This document shows, piece after piece, positions 27,277-35,632 of a DNA stretch of 64,000 nt (the first letter of the stretch is position 1; each line of letters opens with the position of its first letter). The notes beneath the pieces were generated by a model. The model was not told the DNA's origin and did no database searches. It saw nothing but the letters and a program-made list of their open reading frames with translations. The stretch comes from Fictibacillus gelatini DSM 15865 (GTDB taxonomy: Bacteria > Bacillota > Bacilli > Bacillales > Fictibacillaceae), in the NCBI RefSeq assembly GCF_000430745.1, contig NZ_AUMP01000003.1, forward strand, positions 281,503-345,502. Reading direction: 5' to 3'. A program made the translations under genes and the position numbers.

Positions 27277-28473
27277 TCAAATCGGGTAAATTGTTGGTTG
27301 TAATAAATGTAAAATCCGTAGAGCCATTTGTAGTCTGAAAACCGTTTCTCCTTCATCAAGGTTAGCGCCTAACAACTCTTTTATCTTTGTGATCCGAAAG
27401 TTGATCGTATTACGGTGTACACCTAAATTCCGTGCGGCTTCAAGCGACCGCCCACAGCACGATAAGTAAACTTCCAGAGTTTCGAGCAAATCCGCCTGGT
27501 TTTCACGATCATATTGAAGCAAAGGATCAAGCACTTCAGACATATAATCTGATAAAAAGTTATCCGGAACATGTTGAAGAATGTCATATGATTGTAGATC
27601 GGTATAATCATAAATACTTTGCTTCGATAATGATTTAATACGGGTGCCAAGAGTAATTGCTTGTTTCGCCTGCTTGTAGCTTTTGCTAATTTCGAGAACG
27701 TCATTTATGCATGTTCCGATCCCGATTGTGACACCCGGGAATTCATTCGCAAGATGGTTGGCCAATTCAAAAGCGGCAGAATGCAACCGGCTTATTTCTT
27801 CCTTATCTACCGATTGTAAGATGATCACCGTATCTTCAAGATTAGCGGATAAAAAGCTGATATTCGTAGTAGTACTAATAATTTGCGAAAGCCTTTCGGG
27901 AGTGTTTTTAAAGCTACTTGCGCCAGTTAATGATTTTTCTAAAATAGACAAACAAATATATCCGGCTCCTTGCAAAAGCCCAAATTCCCGCCCCTCTGCA
28001 AAAATGGCATCCTTTCCATGTAAATGTCCTTGAAGCAATCGGGAAAAAAACACTTTTTTCCTTTCTTGTTCATTTTGCTTGTTCTCATATGAGAGCAGTT
28101 CTCGTAAAAGCGATAGCATTAAATCGGAAATCGAGAGATGGTTTGGAATTTCGAATAATGGTAAGTTCGAATCATCTGCAGCCTTCAACATTGCGGCCGG
28201 CAATCCATGCATAAAATGTTTCATTTGGATGCCAAGGCCTGCGCACCGACGTTTTGCCAATTCGTGGATTAACTCTACCTGGGCGATTTCGTCACTTTTG
28301 AACACATACCCGGTTGTTAATACTAGCTCTCCGGATTTTAGCCATGGGAGTACATCGGGAGCATCAAAGCTATTAACAGAATGGATGGGCCGATCAAGAC
28401 TTTGTTTTCCGGCAACGACATTGCATTGGTTTAACGTCGTAATTTCAAGCGCTTCGGCTAAAGTTATTTTCAA
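27277..28473 (-). CDS. PucR-family transcriptional regulator 2
   Basis: A 398-residue paralogue of the regulator at 24.5 kb with the same architecture. The N-terminal purine domain has WLKSGELVLTTGYVFKSD and RRCAGLGIQMKHF; the C-terminal HTH reads SLEAARNLGVHRNTINFRITKIKELLG. It begins at a TTG preceded by AAAGGATTG. It is divergently transcribed from the FetAB/permease operon across a 213-nt gap that holds a 59-nt element also found upstream of the uricase operon. Two PucR proteins in one cluster suggest division of labour, for example one for early and one for late pathway genes. Confidence 0.9.
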   Translation of the reverse strand: MKITLAEALEITTLNQCNVVAGKQSLDRPIHSVNSFDAPDVLPWLKSGELVLTTGYVFKSDEIAQVELIHELAKRRCAGLGIQMKHFMHGLPAAMLKAADDSNLPLFEIPNHLSISDLMLSLLRELLSYENKQNEQERKKVFFSRLLQGHLHGKDAIFAEGREFGLLQGAGYICLSILEKSLTGASSFKNTPERLSQIISTTTNISFLSANLEDTVIILQSVDKEEISRLHSAAFELANHLANEFPGVTIGIGTCINDVLEISKSYKQAKQAITLGTRIKSLSKQSIYDYTDLQSYDILQHVPDNFLSDYMSEVLDPLLQYDRENQADLLETLEVYLSCCGRSLEAARNLGVHRNTINFRITKIKELLGANLDEGETVFRLQMALRILHLLQPTIYPI

Positions 28474-28524
28474 TCAAGATCACAATCCTTTCGAACACAT
28501 TAGCGGGTGATTATTCAGATAAGA

Positions 28525-28583
28525 ATTAGGCTAAGTGCACAACGGAACATTTACACAATTAGTCGGTAGGCACAATGACCGAT
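28525..28583 (+). promoter_or_regulatory. Conserved 59-nt upstream element, copy 1 (fetA/permease operon)
   Basis: Contains ATTAGGCTAAGTGCACAA, then AATTAG, and ends in AATGACCGAT. Aligned without gaps to 31563-31621 upstream of the uricase operon, about 39 of 59 positions agree by hand count. Fully conserved blocks are ATTAG, GCACAA, AATT and AATGACCGAT. A -10-like TATAGT follows 12 nt after it. It probably holds an activator site plus the -35 region of a co-regulated promoter, with a PucR protein as the likely binder. Confidence 0.55.
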
Positions 28584-28686
28584 AGATCAAATTGCTATAG
28601 TCTGAAAATAAATAATTTGCTGCCTTTATTTTACGGTAAAAAAGGCAAGATTAAAAGAATCTTTTATGTAAGAGGAGGATACTAAA

Positions 28687-29439
28687 GTGAAGATTCTTCA
28701 TGTAGAACGGCTTTCAAAATGTGCATCAGCAAATGAATCGATTATTTCAGATGTCACGGTATCGGTTGAAGAGCCTTCTATTATTCATATTTTAGGAGGT
28801 TCAGGTGCAGGAAAGAGCACCTTTTTGCGCATTCTTGGATTGCTTGACCATCCTGATAGAGGGCAAATCTATTATCGAGGAAAACAAGCGAAGGAGTGGC
28901 TGGCGGCCGAATGGAGGAGACATGTAGCTTATTGTGCTCAACTGCCGGTCATGCTTCCTGGAACAGTTGAGGATAATCTCCGTATTGTCAGCCGCCTTCA
29001 TCATCTTTCATTTGATCCCAATGAAGTGAAACATTTATTGGAGCTTGTCGGACTTTCTTATCTTGATTGGAATAAACCTGCATTTGCTTTATCAGGAGGC
29101 GAAAAACAACGAGTGGCGTTAGTACGAACCATTTTAATGCGACCGGAGATTCTATTAGTTGATGAAGTAACGTCTTCTTTAGATATTAATTCTTGCCAGA
29201 TGGTCAAGAACTTTATAAAACGATTTCATCAAGAAGAAGGAGGAACGGTCATCTGGGTGACACATGATCTCGAACAGGCAAAAGACATCGGGCATCGGGT
29301 CTGGTTTTTCGCGAACGGGAGACTGCTTGAAAATATATGCACACCCTCTTTTTTTCATCATCCGAAAACAGAAGAAGCAAAGTCATTTATTAGTTGCCGG
29401 ACAAGCCAAAAAAACGGTAATGAAGGGGTGTTCGTCTAA
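28687..29439 (+). CDS. ABC transporter ATP-binding protein, FetA/YjkB type
   Basis: A 250-residue ATPase with Walker A GGSGAGKST, the Q-loop region CAQLPV, signature LSGGEKQRVAL, Walker B EILLVDEVTSSLD and the H-loop WVTHD. With the next gene it forms a FetAB-type exporter (UPF0014 permease). B. subtilis YjkB-YjkA and E. coli FetA-FetB are homologues; FetAB has been linked to iron export and oxidative stress tolerance. Here it heads an operon that continues into a broken NCS2 permease inside the urate cluster. GTG start after AGAGGAGGAT. Confidence 0.88.
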   Translation: MKILHVERLSKCASANESIISDVTVSVEEPSIIHILGGSGAGKSTFLRILGLLDHPDRGQIYYRGKQAKEWLAAEWRRHVAYCAQLPVMLPGTVEDNLRIVSRLHHLSFDPNEVKHLLELVGLSYLDWNKPAFALSGGEKQRVALVRTILMRPEILLVDEVTSSLDINSCQMVKNFIKRFHQEEGGTVIWVTHDLEQAKDIGHRVWFFANGRLLENICTPSFFHHPKTEEAKSFISCRTSQKNGNEGVFV

Positions 29440-30197
29440 TGTCAAATTTAGCCCTGTTTTCGACACTCGTTTTCATTGTTATAACAATAGCAGTCTCCTT
29501 TTGGCAAAAGTTGGGCCTGGAAAAAGATCTAGCTGTCAATACGGCAAGATCGGCTGTTCAATTGTTTTTAATTGGTTATGTACTGCAATATATTTTCCGC
29601 GCCGAACAACCTTTCCTCATTCTATTAATGGTTATGATGATGGTAAGTGTCGCCTCCTGGAATGTGGCGCAAAGAGGAAAGGGATTAAAAGGCATCTGGT
29701 GGAGAGCGGCAATTACGATTGCGTTTACAGAACTGGTTACTATTTCCTTGTTGCTCGGGTTTAAAATCATTGAGCCAGCTTCTCAATCGATCATTCCAAT
29801 GTGCGGCATGGTTGCGGGCAATTCGATGATCGCAAGCAGTTTGTTTCTTGCCCAGATGAAACGGGAAGTAGAGGCTTCTAGAGCTGAAATTGAAACGTTA
29901 TTATCGTTAGGCGCGACAAATAGGCAATCTATCCAGGACGTAATTGCTAGAGCGGTAAAAGCGAGTATGATACCAAATATCGATAATATGAAAACGGTCG
30001 GCTTGGTGATGCTTCCCGGTGTGATGACGGGAATGATTGTGGCCGGTGCCAATCCGCTCGAAGCGGTTCGTTATCAAATATTAATCATGTTTTTATTTGC
30101 AACATCGCCAGCTATCACGAGCATGCTTCTTAGTTTATTAACCTATCAACTTTGGTTTACAAAGAATTCTATGTTAAAAGAAAAGCGGGAGTTGTAG
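29439..30197 (+). CDS. UPF0014 membrane protein, FetB/YjkA type permease
   Basis: A 252-residue membrane protein with about seven hydrophobic segments. Characteristic motifs are NTARSAVQLFLIGYVLQY, MCGMVAGNSMIA, the cytosolic coupling segment EIETLLSLGATNRQS, and VGLVMLPGVMTGMIVAGANP. It overlaps the stop of the ATPase gene by one base, so the two are coupled. It is the transmembrane half of the transporter described for the preceding gene. The transported substrate is not evident; iron in E. coli may not apply in this context. Confidence 0.88.
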   Translation: MSNLALFSTLVFIVITIAVSFWQKLGLEKDLAVNTARSAVQLFLIGYVLQYIFRAEQPFLILLMVMMMVSVASWNVAQRGKGLKGIWWRAAITIAFTELVTISLLLGFKIIEPASQSIIPMCGMVAGNSMIASSLFLAQMKREVEASRAEIETLLSLGATNRQSIQDVIARAVKASMIPNIDNMKTVGLVMLPGVMTGMIVAGANPLEAVRYQILIMFLFATSPAITSMLLSLLTYQLWFTKNSMLKEKREL

Positions 30198-30200
30198 TCA

Positions 30201-30686
30201 ATGCAAAACATTAAAAATTATGGAAGAGATGGATTAAAGGTTTTTCAATGGCTTATTTTTTTATTGGCAAATGGTGTGGCGATTCCTATTGTTGTGGGAA
30301 AAATCTTTCATTTACCAATGAATGATATTACAAGCTTGATGCAACGAACTTTTTTTGTCGTAGGCATTTCTACATTTTTGCAAGGGTATTTTGGCCATCG
30401 CATGCCGATCATTGATGGTCCGGCGGGCACATGGCTCGGCGTCTTCGTTATTATGGCGGATATGGCTGTCCAGAAAGGGCTGCGTTTAGATGATACGTTA
30501 ATGGTTTTAGAGGGAGGAATGTTTGTCGCCGGATTGTTGCTCATTGTTTTAGGAATAGCCGGGGTTATTAAACATATTCTTTCTTTTTTTACCCCTTTAG
30601 TGACAGGCTGTTTTCTCCTTTTGCTGTCTTTGCAGCTGAGCGGCGTATTTATTAAAGGGATGATGAATGTGAGTGGCGTCTCTTGA
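30201..30686 (+). CDS. NCS2-type purine permease, N-terminal fragment (frameshifted gene)
   Basis: 161 residues covering the first membrane segments of a uracil/xanthine permease-like protein (VFQWLIFLLANGVAIPIVVG, YFGHRMPIIDGPAGTWLGVF). The frame closes at TGA 30684-30686, but the family continues in the +1 frame from about 30673. The two parts total about 440 residues, the size of an intact NCS2 permease such as E. coli YbbY. A one-base change near 30673-30686 has evidently split the gene. It may be a real inactivation, a sequencing error, or a functional split by overlap reinitiation. Confidence 0.75.
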   Translation: MQNIKNYGRDGLKVFQWLIFLLANGVAIPIVVGKIFHLPMNDITSLMQRTFFVVGISTFLQGYFGHRMPIIDGPAGTWLGVFVIMADMAVQKGLRLDDTLMVLEGGMFVAGLLLIVLGIAGVIKHILSFFTPLVTGCFLLLLSLQLSGVFIKGMMNVSGVS

Positions 30687-31527
30687 TCAAAGCTCATTCT
30701 TCATTTCATTTATCGTATTTCTTCTCATTATTGGTTTATCGATATGGGGTCGTGGCTGGATGCGAAATTATGCCTTGTTGATTGGGATTACGATTGGCTG
30801 GATCGTTTTTTATCTCGCTGGCAAAGGAATAATGCCCACGCTTCCTCATGCTTTGATCAGCATACCTCATGTCTTTGCCTGGGGAACGCCTTATTTTGAC
30901 GCGGGGATGACAATATCTTCGATTCTTCTTGCCTTTATGATGGTTTCGAATCTTGTTGCGAATATATCTGCGATGGCCCATGCAACTTCCAACCAGGAGT
31001 TCGGGCAAAACGCCTTTAGCCGTGGCGGGATTATTGGGGGAGTATCACAAATTGTTTGTTCACTGTTTTCGATTGTTGGCATTGTGCCATTAAACAGTTC
31101 AGTTGGTTTTGTTCGGATGACTGGAGAAAGCAAAATGCGCCCGTTGTTAATCGCCTCGCTTCTTTTAGCAGTGATTTCTCTTATTCCGGCACTGATCGAT
31201 TTTCTATCATTGCTCCCTTCGGCTGTCGCGAATGCGGCAATGCTAGCGACATTTGTCCAATCAGTCGGTGTCGCTTTTCAGTCCATCGCAAAAGAAACAC
31301 TTGACGAACGCCGTTTGACAATTTTAGGAATAACCCTTCTATTTGGAGTTGGAGCGATGTTTTTGCCAGCTTCGATTTTTCAGGGGATGCCTTCAGTGGT
31401 TCAATATGTTTTTGGAAATGGTCTGCTTGTGGGAACAATCATCGTTATTCTCCTTGAAAAAGTTTGGAGGAAAAAAGATAGAAAAATAGCTGAAACGATC
31501 GAACGGAACACCTTTCATGTGAGATAA
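30673..31527 (+). CDS. NCS2-type purine permease, C-terminal fragment (frameshifted gene)
   Basis: 284 residues with the remaining membrane segments of the same permease. The degenerate NCS2 signature appears as NSSVGFVRMTGESKMRP, where intact members have QNxGxxxxT. The nominal start is a GTG at 30673 with no proper ribosome binding site, overlapping the first fragment by 14 nt. The basic tail ends about 195 nt before the OHCU decarboxylase gene. It should be read together with the N-terminal fragment. Confidence 0.75.
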   Translation: MASLDQSSFFISFIVFLLIIGLSIWGRGWMRNYALLIGITIGWIVFYLAGKGIMPTLPHALISIPHVFAWGTPYFDAGMTISSILLAFMMVSNLVANISAMAHATSNQEFGQNAFSRGGIIGGVSQIVCSLFSIVGIVPLNSSVGFVRMTGESKMRPLLIASLLLAVISLIPALIDFLSLLPSAVANAAMLATFVQSVGVAFQSIAKETLDERRLTILGITLLFGVGAMFLPASIFQGMPSVVQYVFGNGLLVGTIIVILLEKVWRKKDRKIAETIERNTFHVR

Positions 31528-31562
31528 GCCATACGTTTCTGTGAAAAATGTCGAATTTTCAG

Positions 31563-31621
31563 ATTAGTCAAACTGCACAATGAGCTCCTTTCAGAATTGG
31601 CCCGGATGTCTAATGACCGAT
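31563..31621 (+). promoter_or_regulatory. Conserved 59-nt upstream element, copy 2 (uricase operon)
   Basis: Counterpart of 28525-28583 with identical internal spacing: ATTAG, then TGCACAA, AATT and a terminal AATGACCGAT. A -10-like TAGAAT follows 14 nt downstream, about 80 nt before the OHCU decarboxylase start. Coordinated control of urate degradation and the FetAB/permease operon is the simplest reading. Confidence 0.55.
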
Positions 31622-31721
31622 TTCGCATTTCGAATTAGAATTAAATCAATCTTCATCCTCTAGGAAGGGGTTGATCGTCTAGAACATTGAAGGTGAGTAA
31701 TGAAAGGAAGGAAGGATTCGA

Positions 31722-32231
31722 TTGATTTCAACAAAGCTAAAGATTGAAACGATTAATCAGATGGACAAAAATTCTTTTACGGAGACACTCGGCTGGATCT
31801 TTGAACATTCACCGTGGGTTGCAGAACGAACATGGAGCAAGAAACCGTTTGCTTCCATTTCCGATCTTCATCAAGTGATGAAACACATCGTGAATGAAAG
31901 CACAACAGAAGAAAAGCTTGCTTTAGTTCGTGCCCACCCTGTCCTGGCCACACGTCAAAGAATGGCTGAAGCTTCGGTAGAGGAGCAGTCCGGCGCAGGC
32001 TTAAACCAACTTTCAAAAGAGGAGTTTGAAGATTTTCAACAATTAAATCAAGCTTACTTCGACAAATTTCAGTTTCCATTTATTATGGCAGTGAAGGGGC
32101 AAAACAAGGATACCATTCGAGCGGCCATGAGGGAACGACTTCAATTATCACCCGAGAAAGAGCTTGAGGAAGCCCTGCAGCAAATTTATAAAATTGCACG
32201 CTTTCGCTTAGAAGATTTAATAATCGAATAG
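31722..32231 (+). CDS. OHCU decarboxylase
   Basis: A 169-residue 2-oxo-4-hydroxy-4-carboxy-5-ureidoimidazoline decarboxylase, giving S-allantoin in the third step of urate breakdown. Motifs are FEHSPWVAERTW and KKPF near the N-terminus, RAHPVLATR (the family has AHP.LA, with the catalytic His), and FPFIMAVKG. In B. subtilis this domain is fused to uricase in PucL; here it is a separate gene ending 12 nt before the uricase ATG. TTG start at 31722 preceded by AAGGAAGGAAGG. Confidence 0.92.
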   Translation: MISTKLKIETINQMDKNSFTETLGWIFEHSPWVAERTWSKKPFASISDLHQVMKHIVNESTTEEKLALVRAHPVLATRQRMAEASVEEQSGAGLNQLSKEEFEDFQQLNQAYFDKFQFPFIMAVKGQNKDTIRAAMRERLQLSPEKELEEALQQIYKIARFRLEDLIIE

Positions 32232-32243
32232 GAGGAAATGATG

Positions 32244-33227
32244 ATGAGCGCTAAAGATAGAACAATGTATTACGGTAAAGGTGATGTTTTTGTTTTCCGT
32301 ACGTATGCAAAGCCACTGCAAGGAGTAAAGCAAATTCCCGAATCTGATTTTTCTGAAAAAGAAAACGTGATTTTCGGAATGAATGCGAAAATTTCTCTTA
32401 AAGGTCAGGCTTTCTTAACTTCATTTACTGAAGGTGACAACAGCCTCGTTATCGCAACGGATTCAATGAAAAACTTCATGCTTCGCCATGCAGCCCAATA
32501 TGAAGGAGCAACGTTAGAAGGTTTTCTCACTTTCGTTTGTGAGCGCTTTCTAGATACTTACGCTCACCTTGATGCTGTTGAAATCTCAGCTGATGAAATT
32601 CCATTCGACAGTGTCAAAGTGCCAAATGGATCTGCGCTGGCTAACAGCGACCTTGTTTACCGTTCTTCACGAAACGAGTTTGCAACGACGACTGTAGAGG
32701 TTGCCCGGACGGAAAAAGGAAAGGAAATCGTAAAACAATCGAGCGGCGTTTCTGAATTGCATCTTATTAAAGTTAGCGGAAGCTCATTCTATGGCTACAT
32801 TCATGACGAATATACGACACTTCCTGAAGCAAAAGACCGTCCGCTATTCATCTATCTCAATATTAGCTGGAGATATAACGATGTAGAAGATGCAATGGGC
32901 AACGACCCTGCCCGTTATGTTGCGGCTGAACAAGTTCGCGATATCGCCCAATCGGTATTCCATGAGCTTGAAAACCGCTCCATTCAACACCTTATTTGGG
33001 AAATCGGACTTCGTGTTCTCGAACGGTTCCCTCAGCTTGCAGAAGTAGAATTTGAATCCAATAACCGTACGTGGGAAACGGTTGTTGATTCAATTCCAGA
33101 ATCCAAAGGTCAAGTATACACTGAGCCTCGTCCGCCATATGGATTCCAACGATTCGTAGTGACTCAAGAGGACCTTGAAAAATCAGGGAAAGCAGCTGGC
33201 AATGCTGCATATGCAACAAAAGCATGA
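32244..33227 (+). CDS. Urate oxidase (uricase)
   Basis: A 327-residue cofactor-free uricase converting urate, O2 and water to 5-hydroxyisourate and H2O2. Family motifs: GKGDVFVFRTYAKPLQG at the start, ATDSMKNF, a catalytic-site stretch near residues 160-180 (VSELHLIKVSGSSFYGY), and ENRSIQHLIWEIG. Eukaryotic-type tandem T-fold length. The ATG at 32244 gives 8-nt spacing to GGAGG; ATGs at 32238 and 32241 are too close. It corresponds to the C-terminal part of B. subtilis PucL and overlaps pucM by 4 nt. The H2O2 product makes the neighbouring tpx and katG noteworthy. Confidence 0.95.
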   Translation: MSAKDRTMYYGKGDVFVFRTYAKPLQGVKQIPESDFSEKENVIFGMNAKISLKGQAFLTSFTEGDNSLVIATDSMKNFMLRHAAQYEGATLEGFLTFVCERFLDTYAHLDAVEISADEIPFDSVKVPNGSALANSDLVYRSSRNEFATTTVEVARTEKGKEIVKQSSGVSELHLIKVSGSSFYGYIHDEYTTLPEAKDRPLFIYLNISWRYNDVEDAMGNDPARYVAAEQVRDIAQSVFHELENRSIQHLIWEIGLRVLERFPQLAEVEFESNNRTWETVVDSIPESKGQVYTEPRPPYGFQRFVVTQEDLEKSGKAAGNAAYATKA

Positions 33228-33583
33228 ACGGACGTTTAACGACTCATGTTCTTGATTTAATGAATGGAATCCCTGCCAAAGAACTGAAGGTGGAACTCTG
33301 GCAATTAAAAGAAAAGGATATTCGCACATTAATCCGAACAACACATACGAATAGCGACGGCCGGGTCGATTCACCATTGCTCTCCGGTGATGAACTAGAG
33401 ACCGGTGAATATGAACTTGTATTTTACGTCGGGGACTATTTTGAAAGGCAAGGCGTTCAGCTGTCTAATCCGCCATTTTTAAATAAAGTTCCGCTCCGCT
33501 TTGGCATATCGGATCCAGAGGCTCACTATCACGTTCCATTATTAGTTGCCCCTGGCGGCTATAGCACATATCGAGGGAGCTAA
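33224..33583 (+). CDS. pucM: 5-Hydroxyisourate hydrolase (transthyretin-like)
   Basis: A 119-residue protein hydrolysing 5-hydroxyisourate to OHCU. It shows the N-terminal signature RLTTHVLDLMNGIPA with the active-site histidine, the central arginine region and the C-terminal tetrapeptide YRGS that is diagnostic for the family. The ATG overlaps the uricase TGA (ATGA), so the two are translationally coupled. With OHCU decarboxylase and uricase it completes urate to S-allantoin. Confidence 0.95.
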   Translation: MNGRLTTHVLDLMNGIPAKELKVELWQLKEKDIRTLIRTTHTNSDGRVDSPLLSGDELETGEYELVFYVGDYFERQGVQLSNPPFLNKVPLRFGISDPEAHYHVPLLVAPGGYSTYRGS

Positions 33584-33610
33584 GAAAAACGCTAAAGCGT
33601 TTTTCTTAGC
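33584..33610 (+). terminator. Terminator of the uricase operon
   Basis: AAGAAAAACGCT / AGCGTTTTTCTT stem directly after the pucM stop codon. It separates the urate genes from tpx. Confidence 0.7.
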
Positions 33611-33647
33611 AAAAGTATAAAAGCTAGATTGGCGGGACTGCCAATCC

Positions 33648-33662
33648 ATATAACCATTATAA
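33648..33662 (+). promoter_or_regulatory. Candidate PerR box upstream of tpx
   Basis: ATATAACCATTATAA agrees at 12 of 14 defined positions with the B. subtilis PerR consensus TTATAATNATTATAA; the right half matches fully. It lies directly before the tpx ribosome binding site, with a small GATTGGC/GCCAATC stem just upstream. Binding is inferred from the match and from the PerR-like gene 5.5 kb downstream. Confidence 0.45.
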
Positions 33663-33675
33663 GGAGGTGACGTTA

Positions 33676-34194
33676 ATGACGCAAGAAAGAACAGGTGTTG
33701 CGACTTTAGCGGGGAACGCCGTTACGCTAATTGGACCGGAAATTAAAGCAGGTGATGATGCCCCTGACTTTGAGGTTTTGGCGAATGACCGTTCGAAGGT
33801 AACACTTAGCGATACAAACGGTAAAGTACGTTTAATCAGTGTTGTACCGTCGTTAGACACTGCAGTATGCGACCAGCAAACGAGACGATTTAATGAAGAA
33901 GCAGCACGGCTTGGGGACAATATTGTAGTTTTGACCATTAGCGCCGACCTTCCATTTGCTCAAAGCAGATGGTGCGGTGCAGCCGGTATCGAAAACGTAC
34001 AAACGCTTTCCGACCATTTCAATATGTCTTTCGGAAAGGCTTACGGAACATATATGAAGGAACATCGGTTAGAATGCCGCGCTTTGTTTGTTGTTGATTC
34101 AAATAATGTCGTAACATATGCGGAATACGTTCCCGAAGTAACACAACATCCGAATTATGAAGCAGCAATAGAAGCGGCAAAAGCTGCACGCTAG
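33676..34194 (+). CDS. tpx: Thiol peroxidase (atypical 2-Cys peroxiredoxin)
   Basis: A 172-residue peroxiredoxin with peroxidatic cysteine in SLDTAVCDQQTRRF and resolving cysteine in SRWCGAAGI. It reduces H2O2 and organic peroxides using thioredoxin. The ATG at 33676 follows AAGGAGGTGA. It is the first gene after the uricase operon and lies upstream of hemA, hemH, katG and a PerR-like gene, forming a peroxide-defence group. Length and motifs match Tpx. Confidence 0.95.
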   Translation: MTQERTGVATLAGNAVTLIGPEIKAGDDAPDFEVLANDRSKVTLSDTNGKVRLISVVPSLDTAVCDQQTRRFNEEAARLGDNIVVLTISADLPFAQSRWCGAAGIENVQTLSDHFNMSFGKAYGTYMKEHRLECRALFVVDSNNVVTYAEYVPEVTQHPNYEAAIEAAKAAR

Positions 34195-34268
34195 TTTTAT
34201 TTTCAATCTTAATGACTGCTACTTTAAACATAAGCAGGTGATGAATATGAAATAATGGGGTGGTAAAT

Positions 34269-35615
34269 GTGCACATCTTAGTAATTGGCTTAAATTATAA
34301 TACAGCCTCTGTTGAAATTAGGGAGCGCTTTACGTTTACGGATGAATCGAAAGCGAAAGCCATTGAACGATTGAAGCGGACAAAGAGTGTGCAAGAAAGC
34401 GTCATTATTGGCACATGTAATCGAACGGAAATTTACGCCGTTGTCGATCAACTTCATACAGGAAGGCACTATATTAAAGGGTTCCTTTCAGAGTGGTTCG
34501 AAATCGATTTATCCGATTTTCAGGTGTGTCTATATATTAAGGAAGATTTTGAAGCTGCTCGCCATTTGTTGCGGGTAGCCTGTGGGCTTGACTCAATGGT
34601 TCTTGGAGAAACACAAATATTAGGACAGGTGAAAAAATCCTTTTTACAAGCCCAACATCTTAAATCGACCGGCACTCTTTTTAACAGGCTGTTTAAACAA
34701 GCCATTACTCTGGCAAAACGTGCCCATTCTGAAACAGCAATTGGGAAACATGCGGTTTCCGTCAGTTATGCGGCTATTGAACTAGGGAAGAAAATTTTTG
34801 GCGCTTTTCGAAAAAAGACGGTTGTTATTCTTGGTGCCGGTGAAATGGGGGAACTGACGGCGAAGCATCTTTATACAAATGGAGCCGACAAAATTATCGT
34901 CGTTAATCGAACATTTGAACGGGCAAAAGCAATTGCCGAAAAATTTAACGGCGAAGCGTTGACAATGGATCAACTTTCACAATCGTTAATGGAGGCGGAT
35001 ATTATCATCAGCTCTATTGGAAAAGAAGGTTATGTTGTAACAAAACAGGAGATTGAGCATCTTTCCAGGAAAAGAAATCATCGCCCTTTATTCATGATTG
35101 ATATCGCCGTTCCGAGAAACCTCGATCCTGCCATTAATGAGTTAGACCATGTATTCCTTTATGATATTGACGATTTAGTTGACATTGTTGAAACAAATCT
35201 CCAGGCACGCGCTCAAGAAGCGGAAAAAATCGAAGAAATGGTCTCTCGCGAACTTGACGCTTTCCAATCGTGGCTAAACACGTTAGGGGTCATTCCGGTC
35301 ATTTCCGCATTGCGTGAAAAGTCCTTTCTTATCCAGGAAGAGGCCGTTCGCCATATTGAAAATAAACTACCTGATTTGACGGAAAGAGAGCTAAAAATCA
35401 TTCGCAAATATTCAAAAATGATTGTGAATCAGATGCTGCACCACCCCGTTATTAAAATGAAAGAAATGGTTGGTGATCGTAATCGCGATGAGGTTCTTAA
35501 CCTATTTATCAAAATGTTTGCGTTAGAAGAAGAAATGGCGAAGCAAAATTATTTAGATGTGTATGAGGCCAGCCGCAGGCAGTCAAAGATGAAAAAAGTC
35601 CCCGTTTATTCGTAA
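34269..35615 (+). CDS. hemA: Glutamyl-tRNA reductase
   Basis: A 448-residue NADPH enzyme reducing glutamyl-tRNA to glutamate-1-semialdehyde, the committed step of heme synthesis. Catalytic cysteine in [11 protein letters not shown] near residue 50; NADPH-binding [18 protein letters not shown]-terminal dimerisation helix. The GTG at 34269 gives an N-terminus like B. subtilis HemA (MHILVVG) and sits 5 nt after GGGGTGG. In Bacillus the usual hemA heads hemAXCDBL. Here it pairs only with hemH next to katG, so it is probably an extra copy serving peroxidase heme demand. That a second copy exists elsewhere is inference. Confidence 0.92.
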   Translation: MHILVIGLNYNTASVEIRERFTFTDESKAKAIERLKRTKSVQESVIIGTCNRTEIYAVVDQLHTGRHYIKGFLSEWFEIDLSDFQVCLYIKEDFEAARHLLRVACGLDSMVLGETQILGQVKKSFLQAQHLKSTGTLFNRLFKQAITLAKRAHSETAIGKHAVSVSYAAIELGKKIFGAFRKKTVVILGAGEMGELTAKHLYTNGADKIIVVNRTFERAKAIAEKFNGEALTMDQLSQSLMEADIIISSIGKEGYVVTKQEIEHLSRKRNHRPLFMIDIAVPRNLDPAINELDHVFLYDIDDLVDIVETNLQARAQEAEKIEEMVSRELDAFQSWLNTLGVIPVISALREKSFLIQEEAVRHIENKLPDLTERELKIIRKYSKMIVNQMLHHPVIKMKEMVGDRNRDEVLNLFIKMFALEEEMAKQNYLDVYEASRRQSKMKKVPVYS

Positions 35616-35632
35616 GCGGGTGGGAGGTGTCT

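Noticed and set aside
24420-33650. Search for the B. subtilis PucR box (WWWCNTTGGTTAA) in purine-gene leaders
   Set aside because: No convincing match was seen; the 59-nt element has a different sequence, so the regulator's site here may differ.
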